Positions 10,162-18,822 are shown, numbered from the stretch's first letter. The stretch: DNA of 64,000 nucleotides from Sphingomonas pseudosanguinis (GCF_014196255.1 NZ_JACIDH010000004.1:124001-188000); one strand, 5' to 3'. The notes: a model not told the origin generated them from the letters alone. Program-made: numbers and translations.

Positions 10162-10180
10162 GATAATGCTAATAACTCTC
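10162..10180 (-). promoter_or_regulatory. Fur box upstream of siderophore receptor
   Basis: GATAATGCTAATAACTCTC matches 15 of 19 positions of the classical Fur box. It is placed 45 bp from the ATG at 10117, between that gene and the divergent gene at 10296, so Fur could repress the receptor when iron is sufficient. Confidence 0.7.
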
Positions 10181-10295
10181 AATCAAAAATTGGATCGATT
10201 TTGGTCTTGGTGTGTGTCACGACGCTGCCATGCTCGCTTGCCAAGGGGGTCCGGCTCGGGCGGCGGCCGGGCGGGTTGGTGTAAGGGACGATGAT

Positions 10296-11141
10296 ATGAC
10301 CGGGTTTCGACGCGTGTTGCGGATCACGGCGATGATGGCGGCGGTGCTCGCGCCGCTGGGTGCGATGGCCGATCCGCTCAAGGTCATGACGTTCAACGTC
10401 CGCTATGCCTCGGACGAGGGGGCGGAGCGCTGGGCGGTGCGGTGGCCGGTGATGGTCGAACTGATTCGTCGCGCCGCGCCCGACGTGATCGGGACGCAGG
10501 AATTGCTCCAGCGGCAGGGCGACGACCTGACCAAAGCGCTGCCCGGCTATCGCTGGTTCGGCCGCGACCGGATGGGCGGGCATGCCAATGAGCATATGGG
10601 CATCTTCTATCGCCCCGACCGGCTGACGCTGGTCGAGCATGGCGATTTCTGGCTGTCCGATACGCCCGAGGTCGTCGGCAGCCAGAGCTGGGGCACCGAC
10701 CTGCCGCGCATGGCGAACTGGGCGGTGTTCGAGACGAAGGAGGCGAGGCCGCACCGCTTTCTGTTCCTCGACACGCATCTGGCGCACCGCGACGAGGATG
10801 CCGAGGCGCGCGACAAGGCGGCGGCGCTGATCCTGTCGCGGCTGCCTGCGCTGGCGAAGGACCTGCCGGTGGTGGTCGCGGGCGACATGAACGCGCGGCC
10901 CGATACGGCGGCTTACCGCCGTTTCGCCGGCGCGCTGACCGATGCCTGGGGTAGCGCAAAGCGGCGTGAGGGGCCGGCGATGACGTTCCACGACTTCACC
11001 GGCACGCCCGACCGGCGGATCGACTATCTGTTCCTGCGCGGATTCAAGGCGGGGGCGGTGACGACGGACACCTATCATCAGGGAAAGACCTATCCATCAG
11101 ATCACTTCCCGGTTCAAGCGACGCTTATGTTCGATCGCTGA
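10296..11141 (+). CDS. Secreted endonuclease/exonuclease/phosphatase-family hydrolase
   Basis: EEP-superfamily metal-dependent phosphohydrolase of 281 residues with a signal peptide (LRITAMMAAVLAPLGAMA). The family motifs run in order: VMTFNVRY (metal-binding Asn), GTQE (metal-binding Glu), DTHLAHR, GDMNARPD (catalytic Asp and Asn) and RIDYLFL, ending in SDHFPVQA (catalytic Asp-His). All catalytic residues are present. Such secreted members cleave phosphodiesters of nucleic acids, sphingomyelin or phosphoinositides; the sequence does not say which. ATG 10296 follows AAGGGA and starts the signal peptide. It is transcribed divergently from the Fur-boxed receptor. Confidence 0.88.
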   Translation: MTGFRRVLRITAMMAAVLAPLGAMADPLKVMTFNVRYASDEGAERWAVRWPVMVELIRRAAPDVIGTQELLQRQGDDLTKALPGYRWFGRDRMGGHANEHMGIFYRPDRLTLVEHGDFWLSDTPEVVGSQSWGTDLPRMANWAVFETKEARPHRFLFLDTHLAHRDEDAEARDKAAALILSRLPALAKDLPVVVAGDMNARPDTAAYRRFAGALTDAWGSAKRREGPAMTFHDFTGTPDRRIDYLFLRGFKAGAVTTDTYHQGKTYPSDHFPVQATLMFDR

Positions 11142-11143
11142 AA

Positions 11144-11268
11144 TCCTCCCCGGTACGGGGAGGTGGCAGGGCGAAGCCCTGACGGAGGGGGGCTTCCATA
11201 AGGGGTGTCCTATGCGGCACGCCCCCTCCACCAGCTTCGCTGGTCCCCCTCCCCGTTCCGGGGAGGAT
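11144..11268. repeat. Palindromic intergenic repeat, CCTCCCC family
   Basis: Begins TCCTCCCCGGTACGGGGAGG, includes GGCAGGGCGAAGCCCTGACG and ends CCCCTCCCCGTTCCGGGGAG. The outer arms are inverted copies and inner hairpins are nested. Same family as 18823-18941 and 30651-30777. Confidence 0.85.
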
Positions 11269-11366
11269 CGTTTCCCGATAGCGTTATCATTTGGGCCCTC
11301 CTATGATCGGTGGACAGCCGATCGCGGCGCGGAATGGCGCGGTCGCGGGCATAGGAGAGGGATGGC

Positions 11367-13340
11367 ATGCGGATGGGGCATTCAGGGTCCGGCGCCGGGC
11401 GGCGCATGGGTTTGGCACTGTTGCTGGGCACGGCGGCGGCCTGGCCCGCCATGGCGGAGGCGCGGCCGCGCATCCTGACCCCGATGAGCGCGCATGCCGT
11501 CCTCCAGCGTGACCGCCCGATCATCGTCGAGGGCTCGGCCGATGCGGGTGAGGGCGTCACCGTGACGCTGGGCGGCAACAGCGCCACCGCGACCGCCAAT
11601 GCCAAGGGCCGCTGGCGCGCGACCCTGCCTGCCATGACGGCGACGGCCACCCCGCTGACCCTGACCGCGACGGGGAAGGACGGCGCGGTCGACACGATGG
11701 ACGATCTGCTGGTCGGCGATGTCTGGCTGTGTTCGGGCCAGTCTAACATGGAATATCCGACCAAGCAGGCGCTGAACGGCGAAGGGCTGGTCCGGGGTGC
11801 GACCAATGACCGTATCCGCCTGTTGGACATCGCCCACCATGTCGGGCTGTCCGCCGACGAGCCGCTGGAGAAGCGCCCGGTCTGGGCCGCCGCCTCACCC
11901 GCCAGCGTCGCCGATTTTTCCGCCGCCTGCTATCTGATGGTCAAGGATCTCGCGGCCAAGGCGAACGTACCGATGGGCGCGATCGATTCGAGCTGGGGCG
12001 GAACCAAGATCCTGCCGTGGATCGACGCCACCGATGCGCGCAAACTGCCCGGCCTGTCCGCCGATGCCGATCTGCTGGCGCTCTATGCCCGCGACCATGC
12101 GGCGGGGCTGCGCAGCTTCGGTGATCGCTGGGGCGACTGGTGGCGCAAGGCGAGCGGGGCGAAACGCGGGCAGGAACCGTGGAACGCACCCGATCGCCTG
12201 AGCTGGACGCCGGTGCCCAAATTCTCCCCGTGGGAGGAATGGGGCGTGCCACAACTCGCCGACTATAACGGGCTGGTGTGGTTCCGGCAGGGCTTCGACC
12301 TGCCGACCGCCCCCACCGGCGACGGGGTGATCGAACTGGCGGGGATCGACGAGCTCGATACCGTCTGGGTCAATGGCGTGGTGGTCGGCGCGACGTTCGG
12401 CTGGGGCGACTGGCGGCGCTATACCGTGCCGCGTTCGGCGCTGAAGAAGGGGCATAACGAGATCGTCGTCGGGCTGGGCGACACCTATGGTCCGGGCGGC
12501 ATGTTCGGCCCCGCCGACCATATCCAGTTCACGCCCGCTAGCGGCCAACCGATCCCGCTCGGTACAGGCTGGCGCTATTCGATCTACAAGCGCGACGACC
12601 AGAGCTATCCGCGCAGCCCCTGGGAAAGCCATGCCGGGCTGGGCACGCTCTATAACGGCATGATCGCGCCGCTGGGGCCGATCGGGCTGAAAGGCGTCGC
12701 CTGGTATCAGGGCGAGTCCGATGTCGGTCGCGCCGATTATGGCGACCGGCTGGCGGCGCTGATGACCGGCTGGCGGCGGCAGTTCCAGAACCCCGAGCTG
12801 CCCTTCCTGATCGTGCAGCTCGCCAATTTCGGATCGCCGCCGGTCAAGATCGGTGACAGCGGCTGGGCGGCCTTGCGCGAGACGCAGCGTCTGGCAATGC
12901 TGCGCGATGAACATGCCGCGCTGGCGACGACGATCGATATTGGCGTGCGCAACGACATCCACCCGGCGGACAAGAACGAACTCGCCAAGCGGCTGGTATT
13001 CGCCGAACAGCATCTGATGGCGGGCGACCGCGCCAATGCCTCCGGGCCGATGATCGCCTCGGCGACCCGTGCGGGGAGTGAGGTGGTGCTGCGCTTCAAC
13101 GGTGTGCAGGGCACGCTTCATGCGTGGAGCGCGGCGGCGCCGATCGGGTTCGAACTGTGCGATGCTAGCGCTTGCCATTATGCTGATGCGACGGTGAATG
13201 GGGCGGAGGTGCGGCTGGCCGATGCCCGCCCGAGCGATGTGCACGTGCGCTATGCCTGGGCCGATGCGCCGGTGGTCAATTTCTACGACGAAGCCCCGCA
13301 TCCGGTGGTGCCGTTCGAGATCGCGATTACGGGGAACTGA
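11367..13340 (+). CDS. Sialate O-acetylesterase-type SGNH hydrolase
   Basis: Secreted carbohydrate esterase of 657 residues. The N-terminal part holds a signal peptide (LALLLGTAAAWPAMA) and a beta-sandwich (ILTPMSAHAVLQRDRPI). The catalytic block I is LCSGQSNMEYP with Ser126. The second conserved block is GVAWYQGESD, and DIHPADK near residue 530 supplies Asp and His. A galactose-binding-like insertion (DTVWVNGVVVGATFGWGDWR) lies between the blocks. This layout matches sialate 9-O-acetylesterase family proteins, which in plant- or soil-associated bacteria often deacetylate xylan or pectin side chains rather than sialic acid. The start ATG 11367 follows AGGAGAGGG. No other glycan-degradation gene adjoins it here. 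Confidence 0.88.
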   Translation: MRMGHSGSGAGRRMGLALLLGTAAAWPAMAEARPRILTPMSAHAVLQRDRPIIVEGSADAGEGVTVTLGGNSATATANAKGRWRATLPAMTATATPLTLTATGKDGAVDTMDDLLVGDVWLCSGQSNMEYPTKQALNGEGLVRGATNDRIRLLDIAHHVGLSADEPLEKRPVWAAASPASVADFSAACYLMVKDLAAKANVPMGAIDSSWGGTKILPWIDATDARKLPGLSADADLLALYARDHAAGLRSFGDRWGDWWRKASGAKRGQEPWNAPDRLSWTPVPKFSPWEEWGVPQLADYNGLVWFRQGFDLPTAPTGDGVIELAGIDELDTVWVNGVVVGATFGWGDWRRYTVPRSALKKGHNEIVVGLGDTYGPGGMFGPADHIQFTPASGQPIPLGTGWRYSIYKRDDQSYPRSPWESHAGLGTLYNGMIAPLGPIGLKGVAWYQGESDVGRADYGDRLAALMTGWRRQFQNPELPFLIVQLANFGSPPVKIGDSGWAALRETQRLAMLRDEHAALATTIDIGVRNDIHPADKNELAKRLVFAEQHLMAGDRANASGPMIASATRAGSEVVLRFNGVQGTLHAWSAAAPIGFELCDASACHYADATVNGAEVRLADARPSDVHVRYAWADAPVVNFYDEAPHPVVPFEIAITGN

Positions 13341-13349
13341 TTGAAACGG

Positions 13350-13440
13350 CCCTCACCCTTCCGGCGCTTCGCGCCTCCCTCCCTCTCCCAGCGGGAGAGG
13401 GAAGGGGTCCGCCCGCATCGCGGGTGGGAAGGGTGAGGGC
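13350..13440. repeat. Palindromic intergenic repeat, CCCTCACCC family
   Basis: CCCTCACCCTTCCGGCGCTT at the left and GGGAAGGGTGAGGGC at the right are inverted arms around CCCTCTCCC/GGGAGAGGG. Nearly identical to 7903-7997. Confidence 0.85.
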
Positions 13441-13584
13441 AGGTCAGTTCACTGCAGGGGAAAACGCCACCACTCGACGCGTTCAACCGACCAACGCCCC
13501 GAAAAGGCGCTTGAAATAAAATTCCATCCGGTTGAAAGATAGCAACGACCCGAGCAGAATCGGGCGAAGCGTTGAGGAGAGAGC

Positions 13585-14880
13585 ATGGCCGTGCCGCCAG
13601 AAGGCATTTCGCGCGCCAACCTGGCCCCGTTGCAGCTGCATGTCCCTGAGCCGAAGTTCCGGCCGGGCGATGCGGTCGACTTCGCCAGTGTCGAGGTTCC
13701 GCCCGCCGGTGCCCAGCGCCGCCCGGACACCGCCGCGCCTGCCGACAGCTTCCACGAACTCGCCTATACGCTGGTCCGCGTGCTGGATGACGAGGGCCGC
13801 GCCGTGGGTCCCTGGGACCCCAAGCTATCGCCCGATCGACTCCGCCGGATGCTGCGCCACATGGTGCTGCTTCGCGCGTTCGACGAGCGCATGTTCCGTG
13901 CCCAGCGCCAGGGCAAGACCAGCTTTTACATGAAGGCGCTGGGCGAAGAGGCGGTCGCCGTCGCCGCCGCCCATGCGCTGGATTATGAGGATATGTGCTT
14001 CCCCTCCTATCGCCAGCAGGGGCTGCTCATCGCGCGTGACTGGCCGCTCACCGACATGATGAACCAGATCTATTCCAACAGCGCGGATCGGCTGGGCGGC
14101 AAGCAGTTGCCCATCATGTATTCGGCCAAGGAAGCCGGGTTCTTCTCGATCTCGGGCAATCTGACGACGCAGTACCCGCAGGCGGTGGGTTGGGCGATGG
14201 CCTCGGCCGCCAAGGGCGATACGCGGATTGCCGCCGTGTGGTGCGGCGAGGGCTCGACGGCGGAGGGCGATTTCCACTCGGCCTGCACCTTCGCCGCCGT
14301 CTATCGCGCGCCGGTCGTCATGAACGTCGTCAACAACCAGTGGGCGATCTCCAGCTTTTCCGGTTTCGCAGGCGCGGAGGCGACGACCTTTGCCGCGCGG
14401 GCGATCGGCTATGGCATTGCGGGGTTGCGCGTCGACGGCAATGACGCACTCGCCGTCTATGCTGCCACCCAATGGGCCGCCGAGCGGGCGCGGACCAACC
14501 AGGGCGCGACGCTGATCGAGCATTTCACCTATCGCACCGAAGGCCACTCCACCTCGGACGATCCCACCCAATATCGCTCGGCGGGCGAGCCGACCGCTTG
14601 GCCGCTGGGCGATCCGATCCGGCGGTTGAAGGATCACCTGATCGCACTGGGCGAGTGGGACGAGGAGCGCCACGCGACCCAGGACCGCGAAGTCGCCGAG
14701 GAAGTCCGCGCCGCGCAAAAGGCCGCCGAGGCGAACGGCATATTGGGCCATGGCCTGCACCAGCCGCTCGACAGCCTGTTCGACGGTGTGTTCGAGGAGA
14801 TGCCCTGGCACCTGCGCGAGCAGCGTCAGCAGATGCTCGACGAGGAAGAAGCGAGCGGACGGCCATGGGCGCGGAAATGA
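13585..14880 (+). CDS. bkdA1: Branched-chain 2-oxoacid dehydrogenase E1 component, alpha subunit
   Basis: Thiamine-diphosphate enzyme subunit (431 residues) that decarboxylates 2-oxo acids from Val, Leu and Ile. The ThDP motif begins at CGEGSTAEGDFHSA and ends at VVNNQWAISSFSG. The N-terminal extension (LAPLQLHVPEPKFRPGD) is typical of the BCKDH alpha subunit rather than pyruvate dehydrogenase. RTEGHSTSDDPTQYRS matches the conserved loop near the BCKDH phosphorylation region. ATG 13585 follows GAGGAGAGAG. It is the first gene of an E1alpha-E1beta-E2 operon; the E3 gene is not in the window, so a shared E3 is probably encoded elsewhere. Confidence 0.93.
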   Translation: MAVPPEGISRANLAPLQLHVPEPKFRPGDAVDFASVEVPPAGAQRRPDTAAPADSFHELAYTLVRVLDDEGRAVGPWDPKLSPDRLRRMLRHMVLLRAFDERMFRAQRQGKTSFYMKALGEEAVAVAAAHALDYEDMCFPSYRQQGLLIARDWPLTDMMNQIYSNSADRLGGKQLPIMYSAKEAGFFSISGNLTTQYPQAVGWAMASAAKGDTRIAAVWCGEGSTAEGDFHSACTFAAVYRAPVVMNVVNNQWAISSFSGFAGAEATTFAARAIGYGIAGLRVDGNDALAVYAATQWAAERARTNQGATLIEHFTYRTEGHSTSDDPTQYRSAGEPTAWPLGDPIRRLKDHLIALGEWDEERHATQDREVAEEVRAAQKAAEANGILGHGLHQPLDSLFDGVFEEMPWHLREQRQQMLDEEEASGRPWARK

Positions 14881-14883
14881 ATG

Positions 14884-15017
14884 TCCCCTCTCCCATCGGG
14901 AGAGGGAGGGGCCCGCTCGGTAACGCTGAGTGGGAGGGTGAGGGCATCCTCGCCGTATTCCCTGCCCTCACCCTCCCGGCGCTCTGCGCCTCCCTCCCTC
15001 TCCCGATGGGAGAGGGA
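14884..15017. repeat. Double palindromic repeat between E1 alpha and E1 beta
   Basis: Two inverted copies of the CCCTCACCC-family unit: TCCCCTCTCCCATCGGGAGA at the left and CCTCCCTCTCCCGATGGGAG at the right. The transcript of the operon would fold into a long hairpin here. The right arm GAGAGGGACA ends 2 bases before the GTG of the E1 beta gene and supplies its purine-rich ribosome binding site. Confidence 0.85.
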
Positions 15018-15019
15018 CA

Positions 15020-16078
15020 GTGAGCGACACCATGACTGAGACTGTCGAACAGGCGGGCGAAACCACCCGCATGAACATGATCCAGGCGATCAACTCCGCC
15101 ATGGACGTGGTCATGGCGCGCGACCCGGACGTGGTCGTGATGGGCGAGGATGTCGGCTATTTCGGCGGCGTCTTCCGCGCGACCGCCGGCTTGCAGAAGA
15201 AATACGGCAAGACCCGCGTGTTCGACACGCCGATCACGGAATGTGGCATCATCGGCGTCGCGGTCGGCATGGGCGCCTATGGCCTGCGCCCGGTGCCCGA
15301 GATTCAGTTCGCCGACTATATCTACCCCGCGCTCGACCAGTTGGTCAGCGAGGCGGCACGGCTGCGCTATCGCTCGGCGGGCGAGTTCACCGCGCCGATC
15401 ACGGTGCGTTCGCCCTTTGGCGGCGGCATCTTCGGCGGCCAGACGCACAGCCAGAGCCCCGAGGGTATCTTCACCCATGTCTCGGGCATCAAGACGGTGA
15501 TCCCCGCAACGCCCTACGACGCCAAGGGCCTGCTGATCGCCGCCATCGAGGACAATGACCCCGTCCTCTTCTTCGAGCCCAAGCGCATCTATAATGGCCC
15601 GTTCAACGGCCATTGGGATCGCCCGGCCGAGAACTGGTCGAAGCATCCCGGCGGCGAGGTGCCGACCGGCTATTACCGCATCCCGCTGGGCAAGGCGGCG
15701 ACGGTGCGAGCAGGGGAAGCGGTGACGATCCTGTGCTACGGCACGATGGTCCATGTCTGCGCCGCGGTGGTCGCCGAGATGGGGGTCGATGCCGAGATCC
15801 TCGACCTGCGCACCCTGATCCCGCTCGACATCGAGGCGATCGAGGCATCGGTCAAGAAGACCGGGCGTTGCATGATCGTGCACGAGGCGACGCGGACCGC
15901 AGGCTTTGGCGCGGAGCTGTCCGCGCTGGTCCAGGAACGCTGCTTCTATCATCTCGAAGCGCCGATCGCGCGCGTGACCGGCTTCGACACGCCCTATCCG
16001 CACAGCCTGGAATGGGCCTATTTCCCCGGCCCGGTCCGCATCGGCCAGGCGCTCAAGACCCTGTTGAAGGACGCCTGA
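15020..16078 (+). CDS. bkdA2: Branched-chain 2-oxoacid dehydrogenase E1 component, beta subunit
   Basis: Partner of the alpha subunit (352 residues). Typical E1 beta blocks are MNMIQAINSAMDVVMARDPD, VMGEDVGYFGG, PITECGIIGVAVGMGAYGLR, VRSPFGGGIFGGQTHSQSPE and IVHEATRTAGFGAE. The C-terminal domain ends RIGQALKTLLKDA. The start is GTG 15020, directly preceded by GAGAGGGACA from a palindromic repeat; ATG 15032 is in frame and also possible. It is separated from the E1 alpha gene by that 139-bp repeat and from the E2 gene by one base, so translation of E2 is probably coupled. Confidence 0.93.
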   Translation: MSDTMTETVEQAGETTRMNMIQAINSAMDVVMARDPDVVVMGEDVGYFGGVFRATAGLQKKYGKTRVFDTPITECGIIGVAVGMGAYGLRPVPEIQFADYIYPALDQLVSEAARLRYRSAGEFTAPITVRSPFGGGIFGGQTHSQSPEGIFTHVSGIKTVIPATPYDAKGLLIAAIEDNDPVLFFEPKRIYNGPFNGHWDRPAENWSKHPGGEVPTGYYRIPLGKAATVRAGEAVTILCYGTMVHVCAAVVAEMGVDAEILDLRTLIPLDIEAIEASVKKTGRCMIVHEATRTAGFGAELSALVQERCFYHLEAPIARVTGFDTPYPHSLEWAYFPGPVRIGQALKTLLKDA

Positions 16079-16079
16079 C

Positions 16080-17381
16080 ATGGCTCGTTTCACCTTCCGC
16101 CTGCCCGATATCGGCGAAGGCATCTCCGAGGCCGAGATCGTCGCGTGGCACGTGCAACTCGGCGACCGGGTCGAGGAGGATCAGTCGGTCGCCGACATGA
16201 TGACCGACAAGGCGACGGTCGAGATGGAATCGCCTGTGTCGGGCACCGTCGTCGAGCTGGCGGGCGAGGTCGGCGATCAGGTGCCGATCGGATCGGCGCT
16301 GATGGTGATCGAGACCGATGCAGCCGAGGAGCCTGCGTCGCCCGCGACGGAAGAGGCGGTGTTGGAGGCCGAAAACCCCGGCGTCGAAGAAGCGCAATCT
16401 CCCTCTCCCCTTGTGGGAGAGGGGCGGGGTGAGGGGGCGGTGCCGCAAGCCGAAGCCCCCGTGGCCACCCCTCACCCCGACCCTCTCCCACAAGGGGAGA
16501 GGGAGCAGAAGAAGGTGCTGGCCTCGCCGGCCGTCCGGGCGCGGGCGCAGGATCTGGGCATCGATCTGGGCAGCGTGAAGCCTGCCGAGGGCGATCGGGT
16601 GCGCCATTCGGACCTCGACGCGTTCCTGCGTTATGGTTCGGGCCAGGGCTACACCCCCGCCCGCGCCCCTCGCGCTGATGAGGCCGTGCGCGTCATCGGC
16701 ATGCGCCGCCGCATTGCGGAGAATATGGCCGCCTCCAAGCGCGCCATCCCGCACTTCACCTATGTCGAGGAAATCGACGTCACCGCGCTGGAGGAAACGC
16801 GCGCGCAGCTGAACGCGGGGCGGGGCAACCGGCCCAAGCTGACCATGCTGCCGCTCCTCATCGTCGCGATCTGCAAGACGCTGCCCGACTTCCCGATGCT
16901 CAACGCGCGCTATGATGACGAGGCGGGCGTGGTGAACCGTTCGGGCGCGGTGCATATGGGCATGGCGACGCAGACCCCGGCGGGGTTGATGGTCCCTGTC
17001 ATCCGCCATGCCGAGAGCCGCAATGTCTGGCAGCTGGCGACCGAGATCGGCCGTTTGGCGGAAGCGGCGCGCGCGGGCAGCATCGCCAGCACCGACATGG
17101 GCGGCGGTACGATCACCCTGACCTCGCTCGGGCCGCTCGGCGGCATCGCGACGACGCCGGTCATCAACCGGCCCGAGGTGGCGATCATCGGCCCCAACCG
17201 CATCGTCGAGCGCCCCGTCTTCCGCTCCGACGGGCGCGGCGGCGAGACGATCGCGCGGGCCAAGCTGATGAACCTGTCGATCAGCTGCGATCACCGGGTG
17301 GTCGATGGCTATGATGCGGCGAGCTATGTCCAGGCGTTGAAGCGGTTGCTGGAAACGCCGGTGATGCTGTTCGCGGATTGA
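16080..17381 (+). CDS. bkdB: Dihydrolipoamide acyltransferase, E2 component of branched-chain 2-oxoacid dehydrogenase
   Basis: Core acyltransferase of 433 residues. Domain order: lipoyl domain 1-80 with the lipoylated K44 (TDKATVEME); linker about 85-142; E3/E1-binding domain about 143-182 (LASPAVRARAQDLGIDLG); catalytic domain from about 200, with SISCDHRVVDG holding His405 and Asp409 of the HxxxD motif. All active-site residues are present. The linker is unusual: residues 107-142 are encoded by a palindromic repeat element (SPSPLVGEGRGEG and HPDPLPQGERE), with no frame break. The gene starts 1 bp after the E1 beta stop. The substrate class is inferred from the E1 alpha type. Confidence 0.93.
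   Translation: MARFTFRLPDIGEGISEAEIVAWHVQLGDRVEEDQSVADMMTDKATVEMESPVSGTVVELAGEVGDQVPIGSALMVIETDAAEEPASPATEEAVLEAENPGVEEAQSPSPLVGEGRGEGAVPQAEAPVATPHPDPLPQGEREQKKVLASPAVRARAQDLGIDLGSVKPAEGDRVRHSDLDAFLRYGSGQGYTPARAPRADEAVRVIGMRRRIAENMAASKRAIPHFTYVEEIDVTALEETRAQLNAGRGNRPKLTMLPLLIVAICKTLPDFPMLNARYDDEAGVVNRSGAVHMGMATQTPAGLMVPVIRHAESRNVWQLATEIGRLAEAARAGSIASTDMGGGTITLTSLGPLGGIATTPVINRPEVAIIGPNRIVERPVFRSDGRGGETIARAKLMNLSISCDHRVVDGYDAASYVQALKRLLETPVMLFAD
16398..16506. repeat. Palindromic repeat inserted in frame within E2 coding sequence
   Basis: CTCCCTCTCCCCTTGTGGGA at the left and CTCTCCCACAAGGGGAGAGG at the right are inverted arms about 50 bp apart. The CCCTC/GGGAGAGGGG modules are shared with the intergenic copies at 7903, 13350 and 14884. 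The element sits between the lipoyl and E3-binding domains, where the protein tolerates length changes. Confidence 0.8.
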
Positions 17382-17418
17382 GGTTGCGCGCTGGGCGGGG
17401 GCGGGGGCGGGGCGTGCG

Positions 17419-17494
17419 CTTCGACTTCGCTCAGCGTGAACGGCTGTTGGTGTTGTTTCGCGACCTCCGTTCAGCCTGAGCGACGTCGAAGGCC
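17419..17494. repeat. CTTCGACTTCGCTCAG-type inverted repeat
   Basis: CTTCGACTTCGCTCAGCGTG and, inverted, CGTTCAGCCTGAGCGACGTC followed by GAAGG. A third repeat family, seen again at 25386-25521. It occupies the gap after the E2 gene. Confidence 0.7.
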
Positions 17495-17556
17495 ACGTTC
17501 AGGCCTTGAACCAAATCCCGCCCCCGGCGTCCTGTCTTCGGAGACAGGAGGATGCC

Positions 17557-17787
17557 ATGCGCGGAATGACGGCGGGATCGGTCGAAGTGACGTCGGACGG
17601 AACGGTGCGCGGGATGGTCGGCGGGGACGTCATCGTGGCGTCCGGTGTCGATGCGACGATCAGGGGCATGATCGCAGGGGACGTCATCGTCGAACCCGGC
17701 GCGCGGGTGCGGATCACCGGCATGGTGTCGGGCCGGGTCGTCAATCATGGCGGCATGGTCGAGGTGGAGGGCATGGTCGCCGGCTGA
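17557..17787 (+). CDS. Small beta-solenoid-like protein with GM[VI]xGxV repeats
   Basis: Predicted protein of 76 residues, start ATG 17557 after the very good ribosome binding site ACAGGAGG. The whole chain is built of short imperfect repeats with Gly-Met-Val/Ile followed by alternating hydrophobic residues: RGMVGGDVIV, RGMIAGDVIV, TGMVSGRVV and EGMVAG, spaced by turns rich in Gly and Asp. This periodicity resembles a right-handed beta-helix as in bactofilins (polymer-forming cytoskeletal proteins), but it is shorter than a typical bactofilin (about 110 residues or more) and has no flanking tails. The function is unknown. It lies 44 bp before rarD on the same strand. Confidence 0.7.
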   Translation: MRGMTAGSVEVTSDGTVRGMVGGDVIVASGVDATIRGMIAGDVIVEPGARVRITGMVSGRVVNHGGMVEVEGMVAG

Positions 17788-17831
17788 CCCCAGCCTTGCC
17801 TTCCGCGCGCCAAGCGTGAACAGGGGGCGGC

Positions 17832-18722
17832 ATGACGACCGCTCAACCTGCTCGCACCGGCCTTTTGCTCGGCATCGGGGCCTATGTCAGCTGGGGCATA
17901 TTGCCGCTCTATCTCAAGCTGTTGAAGGGCGTGCCCGCGCTTCAGGTGCTGGCGCATCGCATTCTATGGTCGCTCATCCTGCTGGCGGCCATCGTGCTGG
18001 TCCTCAAGCGTGGCAAGGCGATCATGGCGGCGGCGCGAGGGCGAACGCTGTTGCTGCTCTGCGCCAGTGCGGCGCTGATCGCGGTCAACTGGATGGTCTA
18101 TATCTGGTCGGTGCAGAACAACCATGTGCTGGAGGCGAGCCTCGGCTATTTCATCAATCCGCTGATCAATGTCGCGCTCGGCGTCGCGCTGCTGGGCGAG
18201 CGAATCCGCAAAGGGCAAGCGATCGCGGTCGGCATCGCCGCCCTCGGCGTGGCGATATTGGCAATCAGCGGGGGCGGGGCGATCTGGATTTCGCTGGCAC
18301 TGGCGCTGTCCTTCGGTTTCTATGGTCTGGTCCGCAAGATCGCGGCGATCGACGCGCTGGGCGGCCTGACGGTCGAGACGCTGTTGCTCGCCGCGCCCGC
18401 GCTGGCGGTGCTGCTTCAGGCGAGCGGGAATGGTACGGCGGCGTTCGGCGTCGACCGGCATCTCGACATGCTGCTGATCCTGGCCGGGGCGGTGACGGCG
18501 GCACCGCTGCTGATGTTCGCGGCGGCGGCGCGGCGGATGCGCTATTCAACGCTGGGGCTGCTGCAATATCTCGCCCCGACGCTGCAATTCGCGCAGGCCG
18601 TGCTGCTGTTCGGCGAGCCGCTGAAGCCGGTCCATATCGTGACCTTCGCGCTGATCTGGGCCGGGTGCGCACTCTATGCTTTCGACAGCGTGCGGGCGAG
18701 CCGGACGCCGGTTGCGGCCTGA
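17832..18722 (+). CDS. rarD: EamA-family transporter RarD
   Basis: Inner-membrane protein of 296 residues with about ten hydrophobic segments arranged as two EamA repeats. The N-terminal signature GLLLGIGAYVSWGILPLYLK and the following LAHRILWSLILL match RarD, as does NWMVYIWSVQNNHVLEASLG and the C-terminal YLAPTLQFAQAVLLFGEPL. RarD was named from chloramphenicol-sensitive phenotypes, but its transported substrate is not established. ATG 17832 fits the family start. Confidence 0.92.
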   Translation: MTTAQPARTGLLLGIGAYVSWGILPLYLKLLKGVPALQVLAHRILWSLILLAAIVLVLKRGKAIMAAARGRTLLLLCASAALIAVNWMVYIWSVQNNHVLEASLGYFINPLINVALGVALLGERIRKGQAIAVGIAALGVAILAISGGGAIWISLALALSFGFYGLVRKIAAIDALGGLTVETLLLAAPALAVLLQASGNGTAAFGVDRHLDMLLILAGAVTAAPLLMFAAAARRMRYSTLGLLQYLAPTLQFAQAVLLFGEPLKPVHIVTFALIWAGCALYAFDSVRASRTPVAA

Positions 18723-18822
18723 TTAACTCGCGCGGAGACGCGGGGGGATCGGCCTAGCCGCAGGCTGCCTCCACCCGAGCAGCGCGATTTGCTCGCCCGG
18801 ACTATAGGTCAGATCAATATTT

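Noticed and set aside
7733-10294. An 853-codon plus-strand frame over the siderophore receptor
   Set aside because: Runs through a piuC end, a palindromic repeat and the antisense of the receptor; no coherent protein.
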